The notes: generated by a model not told the origin, from the sequence alone. Shown: positions 9,440 through 21,737, counted from the first letter of the stretch. The stretch: 64,000 nucleotides of DNA from Chaunax sp. Z400 (GCA_037577475.1 CM075183.1:18619781-18683780); one strand, 5' to 3'. Translations and numbers: made by a program.

Positions 9440-11930
9440 GGGAGGTAGACAAAAAGAGTGAGGTAAATAGAGAACATACGAAAGAATGAGAATGAAGGCA
9501 GGTGGAGGTGTAATGAGAAGGCAAGAATGAGGATGAGGTTGAAGGAGAACAAACAGAAATCTGGGGGAAAAAATGAACTAAATCATTTTTGTGTAATCAT
9601 GCTAACAGACAAACAAAATGGAAGTGATCACTTATCTTCCTTGGTGGAGGTAGCAAATTGATCTAATGATTGACTTATAGGAAAAGTATTATTTATATAA
9701 TAATTTAATCTCAAATTTTACCAAGAAGACTGGACATCAGTAACAAAACAAAGGCACTGAGAACAGGAAATTCAAACTGCTCCAGAGGGCATAGCAACCA
9801 ACTGTCAATCATATTTCTAATGACGTTCAGTGTGTGAAATACATCAAGCAAGCCCTTGAAAAAGACATCGCCCATATTTTGCCTCGAAGGCTTTTTATGC
9901 AGAAAAAGGTGCAGATTTCTACGCATACTTTCACCCACCAAGTTTTTCAGAGACAGGAATCAGCAACCTCCGATGGTTATATAACAAAATAAATCTCAGT
10001 CAAAAGTAAAAACACAGTTGGAATGTAAATCACACATCAGCACATATATATTTCCTAATGTATAGGCCTGCCTCTGATCGTGGATAGTCTATATTTATTT
10101 ATTGGTGCCTAAATACATTAATATGTAAATGTAATGGAATGTAATTATATTGTTTGACGCAGATATGGGTCGAATTATTTGAGGATTGTTCATGTTGTTC
10201 ATGCTGTGCGCCGCAGTTTTACAGATCTGAATATTTTCTTGCATAAGTACATTCTGAGGTCTGTGAGTAAGGAATGTTTTAGGATGGAATCTACGCTCAG
10301 TTTTTATAAATGAGGCCCCAGGTCTGGAAAAGTATGGGGGGGGAAGAGAGGGGGGTATGGAAAAATATTTGTGTTTACCATTATCTCTGTCTTCTAAAAT
10401 GTAAAATTCTGAATTTCTAGTGTTCCGTGGTATTTTGAGCATGCAGCCAGCGCAGCTAAATATCTACCACAAGCGCGAGGGCCACTGTCGAGAGCGACCT
10501 TCATAGGAGCGAGTTTGAGAGTTGAGTAGGCACGTTTTGCCTTAAAATGACTACGTTAGCTGGAAGTCGAGAAATCTGAGATGAACTGAAACGCCAGTTA
10601 TAACCCAGATAATGATTTGACTACATAAGTCTAGTAACATTAACGCTAGCAGCTTATTGACGGTCTAGGATGGCAGACATCTTGGTTGCAAAGTACAGGT
10701 GATTTTATTAAAATAGCAAGTGATTGTCATCAAATGACAATCACTTGCTGACAATCACTTGCTGACAATCGCTGTGGCACTGGGTCATATTACACAGCCA
10801 AATGTCATGAGAATACTATGAAAATAGCGTCAGAGACTGAGCTACCTGATTTAATATTTAGCGTTAATTCTTTTTTTTTGCGTTGTTTACACCTACAACA
10901 GTATCGTTCTATCGCCACCCTGTGGTGTCAGTGCATTATAACAACTAGGCTTATCTGCGCTGCAGCCAAAAATGAAATCAGAGGCTAGGCGATTCAGTAA
11001 AATTATCAGTTTAAATAAACAAGTTTTATTTCCTTCATGTTGTAAAAAGATGTTGCAGCACTACATATTTGTGTGTATGTTTATGTGCACGTGACTGTGT
11101 GTACATATGTGTTGTGTGGTTTATGCTGCCAGGACTAAGAATACCCTAATTTGTTTGCCAGTGTGTCTATGCTGTATGTGAGCTATTGTAAATATATTTG
11201 AGCTAGTGTATTTATATGAGCCCCCAGGTCTGGAAATGTATGGGGGGAAAAAAGAGAGGTGGGTATGGAAAAATATTTTGGGAGCTAGTGTGTGTATGTA
11301 TGTGTTGGTTCTTTTTGGTCCTACGGTGGTTCACACAGGACACTTTTGAGACTGATTTTACTCTTTGTTCTTATCTATGTTAAGGTCTCAGGCATTCTTT
11401 TAATTTGTAATTGCTAAGTATTATCTGACTTTATGGTCATTTGGTATTTGTTAAACAGCATTTCAAAGTATGTTTTATGTTTGACTCCATCTAAGAGCCA
11501 GTGAAGCAAAGTCAATGGACTTAAGTTCTCTTTTCTAGTTGCCTGGTGAATTGCACATGAACATCCTCTCTGTTACTGTAGGGTTTGAAGGTATACATAT
11601 TAAGTGTATATTTTAAATGAAATTGACACAACAGAAACTTAATTTCCATCGCAGTGTTGTAGCAGAACAGTCTTACTACAATCTTCTTGAATCTTATTTG
11701 GCAATCTGCATAGCCAGAATGTTACATACATGTTAATAATTTGACTTTAATAGCATTTATTTACATAATAAATATCTAGCTATTTGTACTGAAATGTCAT
11801 ATATATGGTTGGAAAAGTCTGAGAAGGGAAGTCTGGAAATTTGAGTCTGGAAAAGTATGTAATTATGAAATGGAAAATGTGTAAGACCCCTGTGAATAAG
11901 AAGAACTCCTCTCCAAAATCAGTTGTTTTT
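9440..11930. other. Intergenic, gal3st3-1 upstream region
   Basis: No supported gene. It holds two related short repeats (about 10310-10365 and 11220-11275, both with CCCAGGTCTGGAAA and GTATGGAAAAATATTT) plus a third related piece near 11810-11890. Their kind recurs near 22130-22190. A 76-codon minus-strand frame at 9711-9941 has no recognisable features. Confidence 0.5.
10715..10749. repeat. Perfect inverted repeat, 16-bp arms
   Basis: Arm AGCAAGTGATTGTCAT, loop CAA, then the exact reverse complement. Two more partial copies of the right arm (GACAATCACTTGCT, GACAATCGCTG) follow directly. Could form a tight hairpin or be the end of a small palindromic element. Confidence 0.85.
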
Positions 11931-11999
11931 TTCTCTTTTATGAAACAGGACCCTGCTTAATTAGCTTAATGTTAGCTTCCATTTTTAAGACAATAATAA

Positions 12000-12300
12000 A
12001 GAGACATTTTTCTTGGTAATGTTTGAAGATGTGAACATCATCTGAGATGTGCAGAGAAGAAGAGACAGATGAGCAGCTTGTTTTACCCTGGAAGTTTGAC
12101 GGAGGATGAGGAGGATGAACGTCCTGGTGATTCTGCCCCTGTTGCTCTCTCCCTGTGTGCAGGATTCTGCTCTCTCTCCCTAATTCTCTTGATATACTTT
12201 TGTTCACACACAGGATCGAGTATAGAACAGGTGGAGGGAGTGGAGTCAGCAGAAGAGAAACCTGTTCTGACCCAACCTTAATCTTCTTGAAATGATGACA
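12000..12300 (-). promoter_or_regulatory. Conserved block upstream of gal3st3-1, candidate promoter/5' exon
   Basis: Related to 17960-18330 upstream of gal3st3-2 although most other flanking sequence between the two copies has diverged. On the minus strand both blocks have an AT-rich TATA-like spot, a purine-rich stretch and then a splice-donor consensus: CAGG/GTAAAA with the exon edge at 12087, and CAGAGG/GTAAGA with the edge at 18115. This is what a non-coding first exon spliced to the acceptor before exon 1 would look like. Inferred from conservation and splice signals only. Confidence 0.4.
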
Positions 12301-12599
12301 CGGGCCAATAGGAAACCAGCAAAGATGAAACAGCAAAATAGACGAAGTCGGAAAATTATTAAAGAGAGCGTAAAGCAAAATCTGTGTCTTTTCACGTATA
12401 AACATTTGGAATTGACATGGTATGTTGAAAAAAGAATTTTTTTTAGTGCTTTTGTTTTTAGTGCTGCACTAAGAATCTTCTAGAGGATACAATATTAATT
12501 AGTTTCTGAACACAAACAGTACTGAGCAACAGTAGAAATGCATTTTTTTTAAAAATCTCATGCCTTCCTGTTTGTACAAATTAGTGGTTGTTGTCTTAG

Positions 12600-12990
12600 T
12601 GTTTACAAGTCAAGAAGTGTGGAGGGTGATACAGAGAACACCAACAGTCAGTACTGCGTGTGATTGATAAGACGTTTTAATCTGGACTTGTAGGATGACA
12701 TGCCATTCTTCCTGCAGTGTTGTCATAAGTTCATGTGTTGCTGGAGCAGGATCTTTCCGTCTCACCTGACGATCCAGAACATCCCACAGATGCTCGATTG
12801 GGTTGAGATCTGGTGAATATGCTGGCCAAAGAAGCACAGCGACGTTGTTCTGGTCCAGGTAGGCTACTCCTGACAGACATGAGCCACATGTGGTCTGGCA
12901 TTGTCATGCATGAAGGTGATGCCTGATTGCTGTATCCTGGGAATGACATGTGGACCGAGGACCGTATCTCGAGCTTATCTAAAGCTTTTT
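12600..12990 (-). pseudogene. Tc1/mariner transposase remnant
   Basis: On the minus strand two frames together read through the second half of a Tc1-type DDE domain: FMHDNARPHVAH near 12890-12925, then WPAYSPDLNPIEHLWDVLDR near 12770-12835, the hallmark of the family. A frameshift lies between them. No N-terminal DNA-binding part and no terminal repeats were found. Confidence 0.85.
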
Positions 12991-12999
12991 TGTCTTTAA

Positions 13000-14335
13000 A
13001 CTGATAGGAAAGTTGAGATTAGAGACACAGACCAGTTTTCTTTTTAATGCATAGGCCTACTTGACTTAATGTACTACAACATGTTAACAATAACCGAGAA
13101 ACAAGGCTGTGAAATTATTTTATTTATGTGTAATTTAAGCCACTGCCTATAGATAATATTTCTCAAGTAACTAACTTTAGTTTATCGGCACAGTCCTCAC
13201 AACAGCATCATCAGTGTCGCAAAACAAAATATATTTCAGCTGAACCCACTAAGATTTAACGTGGGATCCCCAAATAAAAAGTCAGGCTTGACTAAGTCTT
13301 TTTGTTTGTTTGTCAACATAACTAAATTATAATGTGCATCCACATAAAAGAATGGATCTAGGCCTCAATCCTGATCTAATTCAAACACTGATGGATGTTT
13401 CCCTGCCATATTCCCAAACCCCCCCCACCGAGTTTCATGAGAATCCAAGTAGTTTTTGTGTAATCCCTCTGACAGACAATCCAACAAACACAGAGGCAGG
13501 TGACACCATAACCTCTTTGGTGGAGGTCATAAAATGGATGTGTTTGTTGGCACCAGGAGTAAAGGTTTGGTAAATTTATGGAGTAAGTTTTAGGCATTAA
13601 TGTGTTGTAGTTTTTCACCACCCACTGTCATAAATTATCCCAGTTGATCTGAGATTACTTAGGAGTTCAGTTACATTCAACTAAAGGAACCTAGGTGTGC
13701 CCTTTATTAAAGCAATTCCTGTCAACAGCATGACTCTTGATAATGAATTCATACCCAGTGTGTTGTTTATGATGCACCTGTCAGCTATCAGATCCAAGAA
13801 CATTCACATTATAGGTGTGACCGTGTTGTTAACCACATCATGAGGCATGACAAGAATCAAACTCGACCTGGCACTTTATGAGTTCTATGTGAGCAACCTG
13901 TCCCATGTCAGATCCTCTGAAGTTAGCTCAATAATAATAATAACATAAGGTTCATTTATTTAGCACCAATGTTACAAAATTCTTTACAACCAACACAAAA
14001 ATTAAATATACAGTAACGTGTGAATAAAACAGGTCAGCATTAATGAAACTTATAACCATGGATGATTAGAACTGCAAACATAACATTTTTTTAAAAAACA
14101 GTCGGTGAATTAAAATAGAGCAGAGCAAGATTGAAGTACAATAAAAAAAATAAAATACATGTAACTCAAAAATGTAAGAATAAAACTAGAATTACTGACT
14201 TAAATTTAGGTTCCCTTCAGGTACTTCGGCTTCCTCCCACCACCAAAAATGCAATATAGGTGTATTGGTGACTCTAATTTGATCATAGGCGTGAATGTTA
14301 GTTAGAATGGTTGTTTGTCTTTCTATTTTCAGCAG
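13000..14335. other. Intergenic between gal3st3-1 and gal3st3-2, repeat fragments
   Basis: No gene seen. 13270-13510 resembles a common fish interspersed repeat. 13925-14080 resembles a LINE-derived fragment with an AAT run. 14200-14330 is a truncated member of the repeat found whole at 24125-24390 (GGCTTCCTCCCACCACCAAA and ATTGGTGACTCTAA). Confidence 0.45.
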
Positions 14336-15425
14336 TCATTGGAAATGTCGGAGAACCTCTATATAACGGAGCTCGGGTGTGACAAGCTTGAGGCAGAGCT
14401 CCTGGGCCTGGCTTGACAATCCATGGCTAAGATTCACTGGAAGGTCATATCCCATAATGTCGTCTGTCCCTCTCGGCTGCCAGGGGCGGAGATTTTTGTT
14501 TTTCATCTTCATGGATGAGCGAAGTGCTGTCTGCCCATTGAAGCAGCTTCTCATCAGCCTCTCCTGGGCCTGCCGAAGGGCTCGTACCTCCTTTTGTACA
14601 CAGGCTGGACCCAGAGCTAAAATTTTGCGCCACAAGGAGGCATTGAAGTAGTCATAAAGATGTGCATCTAAAGAATTCCAGGCACGGATCTTTAAAGCTA
14701 GACCTGGTGTCAGCCTCTGCTTTGAGCTTTCCTTCCGCATGTTGAGCTTAAAATAAAGAATGTCGTCCAGATCCCAGGAGAGGAGATGGCGAAGGACAAT
14801 CAGCGACTCATCAAAGTAATCAGCAATCATCACAAGGGAGAAAATCTGCTCCACCTCTGCCACAAGGGCTGGCACATATGCTGTATCTGTTGTTGGGTGA
14901 TCCTTGTCTTTGCCCAAGTCGAAGGCCAGGTGATTGTGTGCATACATAGAGTCCTTCTCATTTGGGCGGTAGTAGCGCCATGGGTCTGCTAAGAAAGCCT
15001 CCAGGGAACGATTAGGGACTCTCCCGAAGCTATTACATTCATTTAAGTAGTAATTGAATGCAGAGTCAAACATGGAGCTGGGCTCTCTCATGATTGTGAT
15101 ATAAATTGTGTCGCTTGGCATCAGACGTTGCAGCTCCATTCTGTTGAAGCGCATATGGTTAGCTATGATGTTCGGTGGTACCGTGTGTGGGTCAACAAAA
15201 TGAGTGTTGAAGGAGTTTGGGTAGCAGAACAGGTGACCACAGGACTGAACTGGCAACGCCACTGTTAGGTTGTGGCGCTCTGCGAAGCGGAAAATCAGGT
15301 TCTGCATGGTACTACTGGCCGTTTTGTGGGTCTTGAGGAAGGCCACATTGGTGTGTTTAGATTTCTGAACAGGCACAGGGAGGGAAAAGAGGGAAGGAAA
15401 TCTAGAGTAGACAGCATCCATGGTC
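14336..15425 (-). CDS. gal3st3: gal3st3-like gene 2, large catalytic exon
   Basis: Second sulfotransferase of the array, with the same predicted role as copy 1. Spliced to 16502-16581 it gives 389 residues, one fewer at the N-terminus than the others and with a shorter C-terminal tail. PAPS loops FLKTHKTASS and REPSSMFDSAFNY and the NHMRF motif are intact. It is the most distinct copy in the stem between anchor and catalytic domain (MDAVYSRFPSLFSLPVPVQK against MDAFYFGCPSLRS in the others), where the CPS cysteine is missing, and at the C-terminus (LRYIEVLRHFQ). The acceptor before GACCATGGATG is preceded by a T-rich tract. Frame fully open; presumed functional. Confidence 0.9.
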
Positions 15426-16501
15426 CTGGAGAAAAAAAAAATGTATTTGAAGGTGAAGCACCATAAAATGGTCATATCACAGATAAATTTGCACAGACTC
15501 TGGATAGATATTTGAAAAAAACTGTGGACAAGACAGAAGTCATGCAATAATAAAGGAAATATCAGTTTACCTCAATTAAAAAGAGAACAGATTAAGCATT
15601 AGAAGCATAAATCTTGTAATAGTGCCTATCCCACAATGGTAAAGTATCCTTAAAAAATCATTCTTGATCCAGATGATGATCCGGACCACCAACAAAATCT
15701 AACAGACTTTTCCTTGGGCCATATCGTACCTCTAAAATAATTCATCGAAATCCAATCGTAACCTCTTGAGTAATCCTGCTAACAGACAGACAGAGAAACC
15801 AGTCAGGTGTTACGTCTGCCCCTTAGACGCCCTCCTCAACCTACCAACTGCTTCTCTATGAATACTCTCTCTCTCCCGCTCCCCCCTTCCTTGTGTGTGT
15901 GTGAGTTATTGCCTGCCACTATCGCCATTCAATTTATGCTACATGTATCTGTTGCTAAATGATTAGCGTGCCCCTGTATGGTTTTTGTCAAAAGATGCCT
16001 CGGCTGCCCCTGATACCTGGGGCAAGCTGCGGCAGTAGATGTTAAGTAAAGTAATCTCTGTCTATGATTCTGTGTAGTACACAGTAATTCTTTGTTATCG
16101 GTTTGGTTCATTTGTCTGTTTGTTGGTTGGTTGGTTGGTTTGTTTGTTTGTTAGCATGATTACGCAAAAACTAATGGACGGATTTGTGTGAAATTTCCAC
16201 CAAAGATGGACCCTAGCATATCCTAGAGGTGATTACATTTTAGTGATGATTCGGATGATTGTTGGGCCTTGGCGGAGGTTTGCGCCAAATGTTTGGGAGC
16301 TGAGGATAGATGAGGAGGAGGAAAAAGAATCACACAGAGCAGCTCAATATAAAATAAATGAACATGAGCTAGTTAATTTTCAGGACTGTGAACATCTGAA
16401 GTGTGAACTTGGACAACACTGATAGAGAATATAGAGTTAGCACAAGTGCATGATTGTGTGGGTGTATTTCATGCTTTTGTGGGTGTGTTTCATTCACTCA
16501 C
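15426..16501 (-). other. Intron of gal3st3-2
   Basis: Non-coding. 15660-16090 matches the copy 1 intron. 16100-16290 belongs to a widespread fish repeat (ends TTGGGCCTTGGCGGAGGTTT) related to 28905-29160. 16447-16495 holds about two imperfect units of the minisatellite expanded in copy 1. Confidence 0.55.
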
Positions 16502-16581
16502 CACCTCCAAAGACTGCCATGGTACAGCAGGAGACTGACAGTACAGATGACAACAAGCAGCAATATCTTCTTCTGACTCAT
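16502..16581 (-). CDS. gal3st3: gal3st3-like gene 2, first coding exon (signal anchor)
   Basis: 80 nt encoding MSQKKILLLVVICTVSLLLY plus HGSLWR, then the phase-2 donor GTGAGT (minus, 16501-16496). It is 3 nt shorter than in the other copies, so the frame is kept. Joining to G ACC ATG GAT restores Trp-Thr-Met-Asp. The acceptor CTACCTCCCACAG just upstream is conserved with all copies. Confidence 0.85.
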
Positions 16582-17199
16582 CTCTCTATGCCTCTGTGGT
16601 TCTGTGGGAGGTAGACACAAAGAGGTGAATAGAGAACAATAGAACGAGAATGAATGCAGGTGTAATGAGAAGGCAAGAATGAGGATGAGGTTGAATAGAA
16701 ATCTGGAATTTGACCGAATCAGTCAGTTAGTTTTTGTGTAATCATGTTGACAGACGGAAACAAAAAAAACTGAACTGATCACTCAACCTCCTTTGTAGGG
16801 GTAACACATTGATCTGATGATTGACTAACAGCCTCCTTTGTCTGAGGTGGAAAAGTAGATTTGAAGATTTACACCCCTTTTATAGAGACAGGGATGGCTT
16901 ATTTGTCAAGAAGGTGGTTCAAAAGTGCCTGTGGCTATTTTGAGAGATAAGCTTCTAGGTACATTATCCTTGATAGTGTGTTGCCTTTGTCTGAAAAAAA
17001 ACAACAACCCTTAATTCAACATATCCAGTGCAAGGTTTGGGTTTGAATTTTGTTGATGTGCTTCAGCTCCGCATTGACCTGTAGTCCCTTGTGTCTCTGA
17101 AGGCCCTGATGAGCTTGAGAAAAAATATCCCAAAGTGTTTTCTGTCTGCGATGTTAAATGCGCCATAGCCAGGAATCACAACGAGTGATGTTGATGTCA

Positions 17200-17565
17200 G
17201 GGACAGTTTCCTGACATCATTTGTTTTCATCCCGTGGTCTGTTCAACTCCTGAGGAATCAGATGGAGACGTTTCGCTGAATCCTCCACCTGTTAAAGTGG
17301 CTGATGTGCAAAGAGACAGTCTTGGTGATGCGTACTTGTCACGAGTTTACATTGTTAAAGAGCAGAGTCGTGATCCCTCCCTTGCCCCCCGTTTTGATCT
17401 GGTTGTACCTGAGGAGGAGGCAGCAAAAATAGCTTCTGGCTATTTCTTTAAAAATGACATGATTGAAATGATTCTTTTGCACAAGTGGACACCACCATAT
17501 GCATCCACACTGATTGGAGCATCGTGACTCAAATTGTAGTCCCAGAGATATTTCATTCTGAAATT
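17200..17565 (+). pseudogene. Ty3/Gypsy pol remnant (region before the integrase)
   Basis: 97 codons open from 17234 resembling the fish Gypsy pol linker ahead of the integrase zinc finger (SRDPSLAP, then SGYFFKNDMIEMILLHKW). It continues after a frame change as WSIVTQIVVPEIFHSEILSL. No integrase core or LTR nearby. Weak but patterned similarity. Confidence 0.55.
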
Positions 17566-17569
17566 CTCA

Positions 17570-17790
17570 GTCTTAATAATAATAGTAATAATAATAATAT
17601 TAGCTGGGATTTCTATAGCGCTTTCACGAGAGGCATGGAGGGACTTGTGAAAGGAGTTGAGAAATGTGAGAAGGAGGATTTTAGTTGATATGGAACTTAA
17701 TTTGGAGCCAGTGAAGGTGGATGAGAGTTGGGGTGATGTGGCTCCAGGGTTGGTGCAGGTTTAAACTAACCCTAACCCTAACCCATAATA
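17570..17790. repeat. Fish interspersed repeat with short telomere-like run
   Basis: An AAT-rich start, then TTCTATAGCGCTTTCACGAG and a GGAGCCAGTGAAGGTGG block as in LINE-derived fish repeats. It ends in about three CCCTAA units (17766-17785), a short interstitial telomere-like sequence. No gene. Confidence 0.5.
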
Positions 17791-17939
17791 CTAAGAAAAC
17801 TGTCTGCCACAGTTTCCAAGGCGATGTCTTAAGATAACCAGCTCCTCAACTGTGGAATGCCCCAGGCGTTGTATTTTCCCCCGTTCAGATCATATGATTA
17901 ACCAATGGTTTGGAAATGAGCCGATTATGAAGACAGACT

Positions 17940-18330
17940 CCCGCACCTTAATTACCTGCTTAATTAGCTTAATGTCAGCATCCATATTTAAGACAACAGA
18001 GAGACGTTCTTCTTTGTCCTTCTTTTGGTGACTCCCTGTATGTTTGAAGATGTGAACATTATCTGAGGTGTGCAGAGAAGAAGAGACAGATGAGCAGTGT
18101 GCAGGTTGTCTTACCCTCTGGACATTTGATGGAAGATGAAGTTTTCTAATGATTCTGCTGCTGGTCAACAGATCTGTCTATCGCTCTCTCCCTGTGTGGA
18201 GGATGCTGCTTTCTCTGTCGCTCTCATTCTCTTTATGTGTTGTTGTTCACACACAGGAATGTAGAAAGAGTTGAGGAACTGGACTCAAAAGTGGAGATAC
18301 CAGTTCTGAACCAACTTTATCTTCCTCACA
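17940..18330 (-). promoter_or_regulatory. Conserved block upstream of gal3st3-2, candidate promoter/5' exon
   Basis: Counterpart of 12000-12300, about 1.5 kb upstream of the copy 2 first coding exon. Shared runs include TGCAGAGAAGAAGAGACAGA, GATGTGAACAT and TTGTTCACACACAG. The minus-strand donor CAGAGG/GTAAGA has its exon edge at 18115. A plus-strand reading shows weak similarity after CACACAG (PVLTQP against PVLNQL) but carries stops and is not called as a gene. Confidence 0.4.
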
Positions 18331-18339
18331 ATTCCAAAT

Positions 18340-20590
18340 ACAGCAAAGGAGAGGAAGAAAGAAAAATATCATCTGTAATAATTACAACACTTCATGGACT
18401 TGAAAGTGTTACCTATATATGCATTAGTAATCAGTTAGCATTTTAAAATTGTAATACTCTTTTAATTCATGTAAATCTTCCATGTGCCTGGCTGAGTGTG
18501 TTTGGTGTGTATGAGGTATATTCACTGCTTGCTGTAGGGCTGACTCATCCTGTGCAATGTGACTGAAATAGAAAGAGTTTGGCACATCTTCAGAATTTTA
18601 CATAGAAGTTTTCATCTGATGGGTTAAAGCAGGGCTCACGGATGAAACAGTTCAAAATAAGCATTCATTACAAAGCTCTAAAGGTGGAGGTTTGGACACT
18701 GGTTGAAGCAGGCAGACATGTAAATTGGCAAGGAGCAGATTAAACCCGAGGTACAGGTAGACTAAGAATAAGACGAGAAATGACTCCGAGACTACGCCAC
18801 ACGCTTCTGGCACTAAAACCTGAACTATCATAAAATGTTTCCAGGCTATGTCAAATCAAAATCCTGTACAAAATGTTTAACAGAGGTGTATCACCAATAA
18901 TTCAAAAAAAAAATCTGGCATGATGACATCACTTAACTGGGATCTGCCTCAGACAAATGAAGTAATACCACCTAATTATAATTTTAATCTCCCAGATCTG
19001 TGTGGTCAGGATTCCGATCTACATTTGTCCCGTTTACACAGCCTTTTCAGGACTGGTACTCCTTCATGCCACCCTGATATTCTTTATGAGCCCAATGAAG
19101 GCGTGATGGGGGTTTGTTTTTATCCACCTCTATGACCACAGTGGAGGAGTAAACGAATCGCACATCAGTGTAGATGTGAGGTGGAAAGGCAAGACGGGGC
19201 TGTGATGTTTTGTCCAACTCTTGTTAAAATCTAAGAAATAATCCAGATCGTTGCATATCTGAATGAATCTGCATTGAAAAGGGAAACATGTTCAGTCACA
19301 GATGATTGCAAATCACTCAAATTTTAAATGGAGGATCATAAATTAACATTTGAGGGTGAGTAAAAGCATATTCTTAAGCTGGCTCACAGTCAGATATAAA
19401 AATTAGATGAAAATATTTATAAGTACTTATTTTAATTGTACTTTCTTACCTTTATTAGTCGACAAATGACGGACAGGAACTTTGATTTACCACAGTTTGA
19501 TTTGTGTATTTGAGCATCAGTTTATTAAAACTATTATACAAAGCACAAAGGTTCAAAATCAAGTTTTGTGCCAATATCTATGGAGACCCAAGGTGTTGAA
19601 AAATTATGACAATTTGGCAAATTGTTAACAATAAATGATTTAGGTAGACACAGAGATCTTATTGTAATAACACCCAGGATTAGGATAAAACCCCAAATCC
19701 AGAAACATTGGATTCATTGTAAAGCCTCTACGATGCAAGATTTGATCTTATCTCGAGTGAGACTGGAATCAGGGGTGAGCTGAAGAAAGCAAAGACGTCA
19801 GCACTGAATTCTTGATTGAGAGTCAGACCAGAGGGTATCAGCAGGGATGAGAGGATGGAGAAATGGATTCACAGAGGAAACCAGAGAGGCCAAATTGAGT
19901 ATCCAGCAGTTTTTAAGGCTTACCTGATGGATAAGGTCCATCTCTTTTTCCTGTCTGACTTTTCAACTCCTTTCCCTCCATTGTTGTACACTCTGGAGTT
20001 TGTAAAAGAAGAACAGGTTTTTATTGTGCTCTTGTATTAATGGTTGGAGGTTATCTCAATGTCTGTCTGGCTTCCTATAGGAGGCTGTTTGGAAGATTGA
20101 CAGCTGATCCCTTTATGTCATTATGTCTCTCTCAAGGACTTTAAATGGCTAATGTTAGCGGAGAGAGAGCGAAAGAGAGCTTGAGAAGAGAGACTGAAAG
20201 CAAGTAACATGAGAATCTATCAGTTCAAGTCTGATTCAAGCTGAAGTCCGGATATGGGTAACTCCTTTTCCCCTTGTTTCACATTTATTTTTATTACAAA
20301 CCCATATTTTTCCAAATTATCTACTTGTTTCCCAAACCCTGAAACATCCATGCACAATTGTCTTCAGAGTCAGGGTAGAGCTATGCAGTCTGTTGGGTAC
20401 TCAGATTTTATCCTGGTCTCTATTTTTCAGTTGATGAGGCCTGAGTCTGTGAGGATTTAGTTGTTAACTTTGGGTTCCTTTGAAAGTCTGCATCATGCTT
20501 TTTGGTGGAGGTGGACCCTGTTTGTGATACAGGACCAGGGCTTTCAAGAGACGGTTGGGTGCCTTTCCCTTAAGGATGCAAAGACACAAC
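18340..20590. other. Intergenic between gal3st3-2 and gal3st3-3
   Basis: No supported gene. 19240-19700 is a diverged relative of block A (shared TTCAGTCACAGATGA, GGATCATAAATTAAC, AACAATAAATGATTT). 20230-20590 is the 3' flank of gal3st3-3 and matches the sequence beside copies 4 (from 30304) and 6 (52340-52734). Confidence 0.5.
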
Positions 20591-21737
20591 TTACAGGGGT
20601 GGTGAATGCTGTGTAGGCTGGAGTTGATGGACTTGACGGTAGCGCAGTAATTGGGAATGAAGGAGCAACCGTCCATAATGGCTCCCGGGAGTGACAAGCT
20701 TGAGGCAGAGCTCCTGGTCCTGACTTGACAACCCATGGCTGAAATTTACTGGAAGTTCGTATCCCATAATGTCAACTGTCCCTCTTGGTTGCCAGGGGCT
20801 GTGATTTTCGTTTTGGATTTCTTTGGATGTGCGAAGCAGCGGCTCTCCTTTGAAGCAGCTTCTCATCAGCCTCTCCTGGGCCTGCCGAAGGGCTTGTACC
20901 TCCTTTTCTACACAGGCTGGACCCAGAGCTGAAATTTGGCGCCACAAGGAGGCATTGAAGTAGTCATAAAGATGTGCATCTAAAGAATTCCAGGCACGGA
21001 TCTTTGAAGCTAGACCTGGGGTCAGCCTCTGCTTTGAGCTTTCCTTCCGCATGTTGAGCTTAAAATAAAGAATGTCGTCCAGATCCCAGGAGAGGAGATG
21101 GCGAAGGACAATCAGCGACTCATCAAAGTAATCAGCAATCATCACCAGGGAGAAAATCTGCTCCACCTCTGCCACAAAAGCCTCCACATATGCTGTATCT
21201 GTTGCTGGGTGATCCTTGTCTTTGCCCAAGTCGAAGGCCAGGTGATTGTGTGCATACATAGAGTCCTCCTCATTTGGGCGGTAGTAGAGCCATGGGTCTG
21301 CTAAGAAAGCCTCCAGGGAACGATTGGGGACCCTCCTGAAGCTACGACAGTAGTTAAAGTAGTAATTGAATGCAGAGTCAAACATGGAGCTGGGCTCTCT
21401 TATGATTGTGATATAAATTGTGTCGTTGGGCATCAGACGTTGCAGCTCCATTCTGTTGAAGCGCATATGACTAGCTATGATGTTTGGTGGTACTGTGTGT
21501 GGATGGACAAAGCGAGGGTTGAAGGAGTTTGGGTAGCAGAACTGGTGACCACAGGACTCTATTGGCAACGCCACTGTTAGGTTGTGGCGCTCTGCAAAGT
21601 GGAAAATCAGATTCTGCATGGTGGTGCTGGCTGTTTTGTGGGTCTTGAGGAAGGCCACATTTGTGTGTTTAGGTTTCTGGGCCAGGACAGGGTGGGAACG
21701 GAGGGAAGGACAACCAAAGTAGAAGGCATCCATGGTC
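20591..21737 (-). CDS. gal3st3: gal3st3-like gene 3, large catalytic exon
   Basis: Third sulfotransferase copy; spliced to 23929-24011 it gives 409 residues. PAPS loops FLKTHKTAST and REPSSMFDSAFNYY are intact. The motif before the 3'-phosphate loop reads SHMRF, keeping the conserved His (the human GAL3ST3 form is SHLRF). The C-terminus runs 12 residues beyond copies 4 and 6, because the codon that is TAG after HQL there is CAG here (QPTQHSPPL added). Residues around 330-345 (CFKGEPLLRTSKEIQNENHS) differ from the CFNGQTALRSS of other copies and look more like human GAL3ST3 at GEPLL. The intron carries an antisense LINE (22345-23735). The unit is the best model for the ones that spread. Confidence 0.9.

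Noticed and set aside
8660..9448. Several overlapping open frames of 160-203 codons on both strands (Cys/His/Met/Phe-rich)
   Set aside because: They are translations of the 21-bp minisatellite. A repeat length divisible by three keeps all frames open. No conservation in the other copies.
9711..9941. 76-codon minus-strand frame
   Set aside because: No motif, no second copy, no splice or promoter signals.
12069..12281. Plus-strand 70-codon frame with a hydrophobic stretch (also a leader-like MNVLVILPLLLSP in another frame)
   Set aside because: The counterpart at 17960-18330 has stops and shifts in the same places, so a plus-strand secreted protein is not supported. Kept only as a conserved non-coding block.
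17766..17785. Telomere or chromosome end
   Set aside because: Only about three CCCTAA units inside ordinary sequence; a short interstitial run of no clear meaning.
18920..19135. 71-codon plus-strand frame
   Set aside because: No recognisable family; flanking sequence is stop-rich in the same frame.
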